From positions 1-6,041 of the forward strand of contig PWQC01000032.1 in assembly GCA_003556925.1 (NCBI GenBank): a stretch of 6,041 bases of DNA, written 5' to 3'. This document shows, piece after piece, positions 1-5,082 of this stretch (the first letter of the stretch is position 1; each line of letters begins with the position of its first letter). Source of the DNA: Candidatus Nealsoniibacteriota bacterium (GTDB taxonomy: Bacteria > Patescibacteriota > Minisyncoccia > Minisyncoccales > GWA2-38-27). The position numbers and the translations under genes were made by a program. The notes beneath the pieces were generated by a model. It made no database searches. It saw nothing but the letters and a program-made list of their open reading frames with translations, and was not told where the DNA came from.

Positions 1-36
1 ACTAAAAGGAGGCGACCTTTATACTTTCCTCTCTTT
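1..36 (-). other. 5' leader of the next transcription unit (partial, gene outside the window)
   Basis: Downstream of the predicted start site the minus strand shows no ATG and no open reading frame start before the window ends. It contains a small possible hairpin, AAAGG (20-16) with CCTTT (9-5) around a 6-nt loop. The loop and second arm include CCTCC, complementary to a Shine-Dalgarno sequence. Whether this leads to a protein gene or a structured RNA cannot be decided. Confidence 0.4.
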
Positions 37-60
37 ATTATGAGTATATACCCATAATAA
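35..60. promoter_or_regulatory. 26-bp near-perfect palindrome over the -10 box, putative repressor operator
   Basis: The outer arms TTATTATG (35-42) and CATAATAA (53-60) are exact reverse complements. The centre GTATATAC (44-51) is itself palindromic and sits symmetrically between them; only the pair at 43 and 52 is mismatched. The element covers the -10 box and the expected start site of the outward promoter, so a dimeric repressor bound here would block RNA polymerase. I do not recognise the site as that of a named regulator. Confidence 0.7.
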
Positions 61-71
61 TGTCTTGTCAA
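43..71 (-). promoter_or_regulatory. Strong near-consensus sigma70-type promoter reading out of the window at base 1
   Basis: On the minus strand a perfect -35 box TTGACA (71-66) is followed after exactly 17 nt by TATACT (48-43), one base from the consensus -10. The start site would fall near base 36. It lies directly after the terminator of the preceding operon, as expected for a new transcription unit. No start codon follows before base 1, so the product and gene are unknown and the leader is at least about 35 nt. Confidence 0.85.
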
Positions 72-87
72 GGGTTTAACTTTTACC

Positions 88-122
88 ACAAAATAAAAAC
101 CCAAGAAAGTAATTCTTGGGTT
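88..122 (-). terminator. Rho-independent terminator of the permease-antiporter operon
   Basis: The arms AACCCAAGAA (98-107) and TTCTTGGGTT (113-122) form a perfect 10-bp stem with a 5-nt loop. Read on the minus strand, the stem is followed by a T-rich tract (TTTTTATTTT including the stem end). Its place after the antiporter stop at 211 and before the promoter at 43-71 fits. On the plus strand no T tract follows the stem, so it acts in one direction only. Confidence 0.88.
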
Positions 123-210
123 GTCAATTCTTTGTCAAGTAAAACTCCGGGGACGAAATCTGAACTTCTACTTATTTAAACCCCAATAACAAAATACACC
201 CTTATTTAAA

Positions 211-1164
211 TTACCAAACTCTGGAAGCAATTTCGTAAATTAGAAAACAACCATAAACACTTAAAAGAACAATCGCTTCTTGAGAAGTAATTTTTCTTCC
301 TGTTCTAATTGCCCAAACAAAAATAATACTAGCGATTAATAAAAAGATAAAAAGGGGCAAAAAGGTAGAAAAAACCGTTATTTCAATAGGAGAAAAAATA
401 GCAATAATGCCTAATCCAAAAGTAGGTAGAACAATAACATCCCCTATTATTCCCCCTAATGCCAGCCAATTGTTACTTTTTTTAGCAGCCATAACAACAA
501 AAAATAATTCTGGAAGAGAAGTTCCAATGGCGACAATCAAAACACCAAAAATGGCTAAAGATAAATTAAATGTCTCAGCGAAAAAAATAGAAGAATCAAC
601 AATTAATTTACCGGCCAAAATTAAAAAAGGGATTCCGAATATAATACCTAATAAACTTTTAAGGAAAGATGTTTTCGGGGTTTTGCTTTCTTCCCCGTTA
701 TAAGTATGCTCAAAGAGTCTTCTTTTAGAAAAAAGCCAACCACTGTATAAAAAGAAAAAGATTAAAAGAACGAATCCATCCCCCCTACTTAAATTCCCGT
801 CCATAATTAGTAAAAGAGGCAGAGTAGCGGCAAAAATAACAAAAAGGGAAGATTGTTGAACCAATCTACTGTCTGCTCTGAGCCCTTTATTGGTTAAAGC
901 GGCTAAACCAGCGATAAGAGTAAGGGTAATTAAACTGTTCCCTATCACATCACCAAAAAAAAGATCAGGCACCTTTTGCATAGATGAAAAAAGACCGACC
1001 GAAAGATTGGGAATAGCCGCTCCCACCACCAAAACAAAATAAACAAGAACAAATTCTCGCCATTTAAAATATCGTGCTAAAAAAGCAATACTGTTAACCG
1101 TCCAATGAGCGGCTAAACCGAGCAAAACAAAAGATAAAATGAAAATTAGAATGTTGTAAACCAT
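211..1164 (-). CDS. Sodium/calcium exchanger-like membrane protein (CaCA superfamily, YrbG-like) with atypical alpha repeats
   Basis: This 317-residue membrane protein has about ten hydrophobic segments in two halves, linked by a hydrophilic loop at about 145-165 (SKRRLFEHTYNGEESKTPK). This is the two-repeat layout of CaCA antiporters, which exchange Ca2+ or other cations against Na+, K+ or H+. The second alpha repeat is recognisable as GTSLPEL (214-220) followed by GGIIGD (237-242). The first is degenerate: GAAIPN (48-53) replaces GTSLPE and GDVIGNS (71-77) replaces GNVIGSN. Several positions that coordinate ions in the archaeal NCX_Mj structure are therefore changed, so the transported ion is uncertain. 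The length is normal for the prokaryotic family. The ATG at 1164 lies inside the permease end (19-nt overlap) without a clear Shine-Dalgarno, so translation is likely coupled. A terminator follows about 90 nt after the stop. Family assignment is good, specificity unknown. Confidence 0.85.
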   Translation of the reverse strand: MVYNILIFILSFVLLGLAAHWTVNSIAFLARYFKWREFVLVYFVLVVGAAIPNLSVGLFSSMQKVPDLFFGDVIGNSLITLTLIAGLAALTNKGLRADSRLVQQSSLFVIFAATLPLLLIMDGNLSRGDGFVLLIFFFLYSGWLFSKRRLFEHTYNGEESKTPKTSFLKSLLGIIFGIPFLILAGKLIVDSSIFFAETFNLSLAIFGVLIVAIGTSLPELFFVVMAAKKSNNWLALGGIIGDVIVLPTFGLGIIAIFSPIEITVFSTFLPLFIFLLIASIIFVWAIRTGRKITSQEAIVLLSVYGCFLIYEIASRVW

Positions 1165-2297
1165 ACAAAATTAAAAGAATAATATATCTCATAAAATATG
1201 CCAAGAACAAAGATCAAAATCAAAGGATAGACGACAAAGCGCTTAACTTTGGAAATAACTTCCGGCTTTGCTATGCCAAGCTTACGATACATTAGAGAGA
1301 CCAGAATACTGTCTGTAGCCAACATAACCGCCCCAACAAAACCGACCACTTTTATAAAATCTTGAACACCCAGAAAAAAAAGAAAGATAACCGGAAAACA
1401 GGCAAGAAACCATGAAAGAGTTCTGTTAATCTTTAAGTCAAACCAAAAGACCTTTTTAAGGGTTAAGCCTATGGTAATGAAAGAAGTAAAGGTAGTTAAA
1501 AAGCCCAATAAAAACATTAAAGAGACAATTCCGTTATTGAATACTCCCCTTAAACCGTCTATGGCAAATTCGGTAGTTTTATCTCCGGTAATACTTACAA
1601 TTAAAAATACGAACAAGAGACTGGCCACAGTAGAGATCAAGACGCTGGGTAAAATAATCTTTTTAATCAATTTTTTGTCTTTTCCTAAAAATTCTTCTAT
1701 CTCCGGGATTAAGGTAGCCCCCCATAAAGAGAACAAGATAATTCCATAAGGCAGAAACAGGTCGGGCAGATTAATCTTATCAGCCAACAGATTACTTGTT
1801 TCCAGATAAGGGAATCCCCTAAAAATAACTAAAAAAAGAATTAAAAAGAACATAATTAACCCCCAAAAAGAGACACTCGAAGTGGTTTTGATTCCTAAAA
1901 AGATAATAAGAGCCCCTAAAGTAAAATAGAGTAGAGTATAAAATTCTACATTCCCTCCCAGATAAGGAGATAACAGATTATAAAGGAAAGCACCTCCCAA
2001 AATAATATAAGAAAGAAGGGCACCACTAAGTCCGAAAATGGCAGAAGCCAGAGCTATCCCCTTTCCCTTTTTACCAAGATAAATCTTGGCGAAGCCGGGC
2101 ATCCTCTTATAATCAGGAGTATGCAAGGCCAATTCAGCAAAGAGATAGTGAATTAAATATGAGACCACTCCTAAAAAAAGAAAATAAGCTAAAACTACCC
2201 ATATCCCCACTCTCATCGTGACGTAAGGCAAACCAAAAAGCCCCGCTCCTATCATTGTTCCACCCAGAATGGCTATGCCATAAAAAATCTTCTTCAT
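1146..2297 (-). CDS. Amino acid permease, aromatic amino acid/HAAAP (TyrP/Mtr-like) family of the APC superfamily
   Basis: This 383-residue integral membrane protein has about eleven hydrophobic segments (roughly 4-26, 30-55, 80-108, 118-137, 143-160, 180-200, 213-236, 255-280, 293-310, 315-337 and 355-375). The N-terminus GGTMIGAGLFGLPYV (12-26) matches the signature of helix 1 in the TyrP/Mtr/TnaB group, where an unwound GxG-type stretch binds substrate. Family members are proton-driven amino acid importers, classically for tyrosine or tryptophan; the actual substrate here cannot be read from sequence. The conserved-looking stretch LWGATLIPEIEEF (191-203) fits helix 6 and the following loop. 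The length is a little under the roughly 400 residues of E. coli homologues. The ATG at 2297 gives the expected short cytoplasmic start MKK. It is the first gene of a two-gene operon, and its last 19 nt overlap the antiporter. An importer like this suits an organism with reduced amino acid biosynthesis. Confidence 0.87.
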   Translation of the reverse strand: MKKIFYGIAILGGTMIGAGLFGLPYVTMRVGIWVVLAYFLFLGVVSYLIHYLFAELALHTPDYKRMPGFAKIYLGKKGKGIALASAIFGLSGALLSYIILGGAFLYNLLSPYLGGNVEFYTLLYFTLGALIIFLGIKTTSSVSFWGLIMFFLILFLVIFRGFPYLETSNLLADKINLPDLFLPYGIILFSLWGATLIPEIEEFLGKDKKLIKKIILPSVLISTVASLLFVFLIVSITGDKTTEFAIDGLRGVFNNGIVSLMFLLGFLTTFTSFITIGLTLKKVFWFDLKINRTLSWFLACFPVIFLFFLGVQDFIKVVGFVGAVMLATDSILVSLMYRKLGIAKPEVISKVKRFVVYPLILIFVLGIFYEIYYSFNFVWFTTF

Positions 2298-2307
2298 AAT
2301 CTCTTTA

Positions 2308-2336
2308 AGAATAGCTTATTTCAAAAAATTTTTCAA
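2308..2336 (-). promoter_or_regulatory. Putative sigma70-type promoter of the permease-antiporter operon
   Basis: On the minus strand a TTGAAA -35 box (2336-2331) and a TATTCT -10 box (2313-2308) are separated by exactly 17 nt. This is the only well-spaced promoter I see in the spacer upstream of the permease. The -10 box ends only 10 nt before the ATG at 2297, so a normal start site would leave an untranslated leader of only about 3-5 nt. The mRNA would then be leaderless or nearly so. AT-rich DNA yields such matches by chance, so confidence is moderate. Confidence 0.55.
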
Positions 2337-2388
2337 ATAATTAAAAGAACAAAAATGAATCTGCTTGCCCTTCATAAAAAACCTTTAG

Positions 2389-2423
2389 ATTGTTGTTTTG
2401 TACCTCAAAAAATAAACAACAAT
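2389..2423. repeat. 10-bp perfect inverted repeat, 15-nt loop, downstream of the tRNA gene
   Basis: The arms ATTGTTGTTT (2389-2398) and AAACAACAAT (2414-2423) are perfectly complementary and flank a 15-nt loop. In the minus-strand transcript the hairpin would lie about 50 nt beyond the tRNA 3' end and be followed seven bases later by a run of six U. This is a possible weak terminator, but the stem has only two G-C pairs and the loop is long, so an operator for the permease operon or chance in AT-rich DNA are real alternatives. Confidence 0.5.
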
Positions 2424-2472
2424 TTCTTTAAACTGTCCCCTTTTTAGAGATCAATGTTTATAAAATAAAAGG

Positions 2473-2544
2473 CGCCCTCAACCGGAGTCGAACCGGTGTT
2501 ACATGGATGAGAACCATGCGTCCTGACCACTAGACGATGAGGGC
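2473..2544 (-). tRNA. tRNA-Glu (anticodon CTC)
   Basis: The 72-nt minus-strand sequence folds into a complete cloverleaf. The acceptor stem is GCCCTCA/TGAGGGC (7 pairs), and the D stem GTCT/GGAC includes one G-T pair. The anticodon stem CATGG/CCATG carries loop TTCTCAT, which gives anticodon CTC (bases 2511-2509) reading GAG. The variable loop is TAAC, and the T stem ACCGG/CCGGT has loop TTCGACT. The discriminator base is G. The genome continues CCT, so the terminal CCA is not encoded and must be added by a CCA-adding enzyme. The gene begins 19 nt after the Mur-like gene with no convincing promoter between them, so it may be co-transcribed with the division genes and released by processing. 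A T-rich run (TTTTATTTTAT) follows the 3' end and may help termination. Confidence 0.97.
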
Positions 2545-2563
2545 TTTAAAATAATTTAACATA

Positions 2564-3100
2564 TTATTCTCTTTCTTGAAAGGCCTTAGAAATCTCTACC
2601 AGGTTCATTCCCAAGCAAAAAGCAACGGCAATCGCTGAAAGCACGGTATAAACCTCTTTCTTTTCTTGGATCTCTTTTACCCAGAACGGAATACTACTCC
2701 CCTCATAATTAATCTTAAAATTAACCTCTTTGTTTAGAAAATTTAAATCGGTAATTAAAAGATCAGCTCCTTCTTTGAAGCCGTAGGTCATCTTTTTAGC
2801 TAAAACTTCTCTGCCAAAAGACTCTTTATCGTAATTAAAAACTAAATACCCTCTTGGAGGAACAAGGCTTCTTAGCGCCTTGTTTTCTTCATCGGGAATT
2901 AGAATGGGTAGCTTTGAATATTTAATAAAAAACTTAGCCTTATTATTTTTTTTTAATATTAAAACAACTTGCTTGAAAAGAGGAACTTTTCTTTCTGAGA
3001 CAATAAAATAAGGAGAAACAATTTCTTTTATTAACTTTTTAATCTTTTCATTGAAAGTAATTATTAAAGCCGGTCTTTTTAAGTAAAAATTAAACATCAT
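2564..3100 (-). CDS. Short degenerate Mur ligase-like protein (MurF type), probably not catalytic
   Basis: This 178-residue protein reads by eye as a shrunken Mur ligase. Residues 70-125 (LIPDEENKAL, PPRGYLVFNYDKE, then KMTYGFKEGADLLITD) resemble the part of the MurF central domain where the EKxxL helix is followed by the VLNxDD strand. Residues 145-175 (VYTVLSAIAVAFCLGMNLVEISKAFQ) resemble the segment usually written HNxxNALAAxAVAxxLGxxxxxIxxAL. The P-loop GxxGKT(S/T) is missing: at residues 9-27 the pattern RPALIITFNEKIKKLIKEI keeps the strand-loop-helix rhythm but not the glycines, lysine and threonine. The conserved His/Asn of the HNxxN motif are also lost, and the C-terminal ligase domain is absent (intact MurF is about 430-450 residues). 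There is no internal stop or frameshift. The gene starts inside ftsI (11-nt overlap, ATGATG, no Shine-Dalgarno), so it depends on coupled translation. It may be a pseudoenzyme, a scaffold or decaying DNA; the family assignment is tentative. Confidence 0.6.
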   Translation of the reverse strand: MMFNFYLKRPALIITFNEKIKKLIKEIVSPYFIVSERKVPLFKQVVLILKKNNKAKFFIKYSKLPILIPDEENKALRSLVPPRGYLVFNYDKESFGREVLAKKMTYGFKEGADLLITDLNFLNKEVNFKINYEGSSIPFWVKEIQEKKEVYTVLSAIAVAFCLGMNLVEISKAFQERE

Positions 3101-4757
3101 AATCAGGAGGAATCTTTAAGTAATCAATTAGATACCTGGCCATCTCTCTAAAAATAGGCATAGCAGAATATTCCGCCGTTCCGGTGGCCGGATTATCAAG
3201 CTTTACCAAGATCATAAATTCAGAATCACGAGACGGGCCAAAGCCGAGAAAGCTTTGCCAGGTTTGATTAGAATAGCCTCTCTTATTCTCTCCTAAAACC
3301 GACCAAGGAATTTGAGAAGTTCCCGTCTTACCGGCGATGTAGTAGCCGGGTATCTTTGCTTGCTTGCTAAAACCATTTTCGATGGTGCTAACCATCATAG
3401 CGGTAATCTGATTAGCCGCTTGAGAAGAGATGACACTGTTAGAAAAAACAGACTCCGCTTTTATTTCCCCTCCACCCTGGACAATTCTTTCTACGATATA
3501 GGGACGTACCATCCTTCCGTCATTAACCAAGGCTGAAGAAGCCCTTAAAATTTGAATGGGAGTAAGATTGATGCCGTGACCATAAGAAGCGGTGGCAAAG
3601 GTCACTTCATACCCTTTTTTCAGCTCTGAGTTTTGAGAAAAAACTTCTCCATAAAGATCAACGCCAGTAGGTTCAAAAAAGCCAAATCTTTCAAAGTAGT
3701 CTAAAAAACCCTCTTCTCCCAACTCTCTCTGAGCAAAGACGGCTCCTGTATTTATCGATCTCTCTAAAACATCAACCATATTGGTTTTCCCAAAGACTCG
3801 ACGGTTATAATTTCTGAGAGTGTAGCCACCTATCTGGATAAAGCCCTCGTCTTGATACTCTGTTTCCGGATTTATTTTGTTTTGATCAAGAGCGGCCGCT
3901 AAAGTAAAGATTTTAAAGATAGAGCCCGGTTCATACATCTTCTGAACAACTGAATTTTTAAATATAGTAAAGTCTCTTTCTTGAGAAAAGTTATTAGGAT
4001 CAAAGCTGGGAAAATTGGCTAAAGCTAAAATTTCTCCCGTCTTTGGATTCATAACCGTTATAGAGCCTGACCTAATATTGTATTGTTGGTAAGCTTTTTC
4101 AAGAAGCTCTTCTGCCATGAACTGAATATTATAATCAAGGGTTAAAAAAAGATCAGCACCGCTGGTCTCGTTCGTCTCTAGCCCTAATAATTGACCGGCT
4201 AACCCCCATTTAGTTATCGCCTCTTGCGGTCTTAAAATTTCATCGTAATGGCCCTCAACCCCATATTGACCTATCTGCTCTCCCCCCAAAAAACCGATTG
4301 CTTGAGCGGCCATAGAGTCGTTTAGATATCTTCTCTCATAAGCGCTTTCCACCTCTACCCCTACTATCTTTTGATCAATCAACTGCTCTGCTTCTTCCTT
4401 GTCTAGATCTTTTTTCAAGTATACAAAGGAAGACTCTCTCTCTAACCTTTCTAATAAAAAATCTTTTTCCAAGTCTAAAATCTCCGTTAATAGTTCCGCC
4501 GTCTCTTCTTTTTTTGTTATACGATTCGCGTTAGCAAAAGCATGATAGATCGGACTGTTATAGGCCAAGAAGTCGCTTGAACGAAAAAAAACCTCCCCCC
4601 TGGTACCAGTTAAAAAACTCTGTCTATTTTGTTGCCCCTGTGCCAGGGCCTGATAAAAATCATTTTCTAGTATTTGTAATTTAAATAAACGACCGACAAC
4701 AACCGACCAAGCCAAAAATAGTATAATTAAAATAATGTTTAATTTATTTTTAGACAT
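3090..4757 (-). CDS. ftsI: Class B penicillin-binding protein, peptidoglycan D,D-transpeptidase FtsI (PBP3/PBP2 type)
   Basis: This is a 555-residue septal peptidoglycan transpeptidase that crosslinks stem peptides outside the membrane. An N-terminal signal-anchor helix (about 7-26) is followed by the stretch RLFKLQI and a PBP dimerisation domain (about 45-200) with the GTRGEVF segment that starts this domain in the family. The transpeptidase domain carries all three catalytic motifs: S279-I-F-K282 (nucleophilic serine, in PGSIFK), S334-I-N336, and K477-T-G-T480. The length is typical of FtsI, and no PASTA domain is present at the C-terminus. The ATG at 4757 is 1 nt after the ftsL-like stop and is preceded by a weak AAGG four bases upstream, so translation is probably coupled. 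The 3' end overlaps the next gene by 11 nt. Placement after mraZ-rsmH-ftsL favours the division enzyme FtsI over the elongation homologue PBP2/MrdA. Confidence 0.96.
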   Translation of the reverse strand: MSKNKLNIILIILFLAWSVVVGRLFKLQILENDFYQALAQGQQNRQSFLTGTRGEVFFRSSDFLAYNSPIYHAFANANRITKKEETAELLTEILDLEKDFLLERLERESSFVYLKKDLDKEEAEQLIDQKIVGVEVESAYERRYLNDSMAAQAIGFLGGEQIGQYGVEGHYDEILRPQEAITKWGLAGQLLGLETNETSGADLFLTLDYNIQFMAEELLEKAYQQYNIRSGSITVMNPKTGEILALANFPSFDPNNFSQERDFTIFKNSVVQKMYEPGSIFKIFTLAAALDQNKINPETEYQDEGFIQIGGYTLRNYNRRVFGKTNMVDVLERSINTGAVFAQRELGEEGFLDYFERFGFFEPTGVDLYGEVFSQNSELKKGYEVTFATASYGHGINLTPIQILRASSALVNDGRMVRPYIVERIVQGGGEIKAESVFSNSVISSQAANQITAMMVSTIENGFSKQAKIPGYYIAGKTGTSQIPWSVLGENKRGYSNQTWQSFLGFGPSRDSEFMILVKLDNPATGTAEYSAMPIFREMARYLIDYLKIPPDYDV

Positions 4758-4758
4758 T

Positions 4759-5082
4759 TTACCTTACCACTACTTGTTGGTCTGATATTTGAATATGATA
4801 TATCTTCTCTGCGTTTTGGAAGCCCATTCCCTCAAGAGTTGGAGTAACCTCTCGAAGAGAGCTCTTTTGAGCAAAGTTCATCTCTAACCCTCTCGTATCC
4901 ATTAACAGTTCGGCCACTCTCGTCTCATACTGTCTTATTGTATACCTCTCTGAAATTTCAAAGTTTATCTGAAAAACATAAGAAATAAAGAGAAGGGTTA
5001 TTAAGATAACACTTGTTATTTTGAATAAATAAAGATAATTTGTTTTTACTAAGGTTAATGGAAGGGCTAAAATATTATTCAT
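4759..5082 (-). CDS. ftsL: FtsL-like small bitopic division protein
   Basis: This 107-residue protein has a short cytoplasmic N-terminus, one hydrophobic membrane segment (about residues 18-38) and a polar C-terminal region. The stretch 43-75 is charged and probably helical, as in the coiled-coil part of FtsL or DivIC. The tail YHIQISDQQVVVR looks like a short beta strand ending. FtsL proteins are poorly conserved in sequence, so the name rests mainly on size, topology and the diagnostic place between rsmH and ftsI. In characterised bacteria FtsL forms a complex with FtsQ/DivIB and FtsB/DivIC and activates the FtsW-FtsI septal synthase. The start ATG at 5082 lies inside the end of rsmH and is preceded by GGAG at 5092-5089 with 6 nt spacing, a good ribosome binding site. 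Its stop lies 1 nt before ftsI. Another small bitopic membrane protein is the main alternative. Confidence 0.68.
   Translation of the reverse strand: MNNILALPLTLVKTNYLYLFKITSVILITLLFISYVFQINFEISERYTIRQYETRVAELLMDTRGLEMNFAQKSSLREVTPTLEGMGFQNAEKIYHIQISDQQVVVR

Noticed and set aside
123..210. A remnant coding region between the antiporter stop and the terminator
   Set aside because: Short minus-strand translations of this stretch give no recognisable motif and no start with a ribosome binding site; it reads as a plain 3' untranslated region.
407..703. A 98-codon open frame on the plus strand
   Set aside because: It lies wholly antisense to the cation antiporter gene, its translation is low in complexity and lysine/proline-rich, and it resembles no family. 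It is a shadow of the minus-strand gene.
1471..1749. A 92-codon open frame on the plus strand
   Set aside because: It is antisense to the permease and has the lysine/asparagine-rich composition expected from the complement of membrane-segment codons. No motif or ribosome binding site supports it.
2471..2544. tRNA-Glu as an attachment site of an integrated element
   Set aside because: I found no integrase, no phage or mobile gene, and no second copy of the tRNA 3' end within the window, so an integration site cannot be supported here.
3105..3110. AGGAGG on the plus strand, a perfect Shine-Dalgarno sequence
   Set aside because: No start codon follows at a usable distance and no plus-strand frame opens there. 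It is simply the complement of two proline codons at the end of ftsI.
3312..3536. A 74-codon open frame on the plus strand
   Set aside because: It is antisense to the transpeptidase domain of ftsI, around the KTG motif; no recognisable domain and no supporting context.
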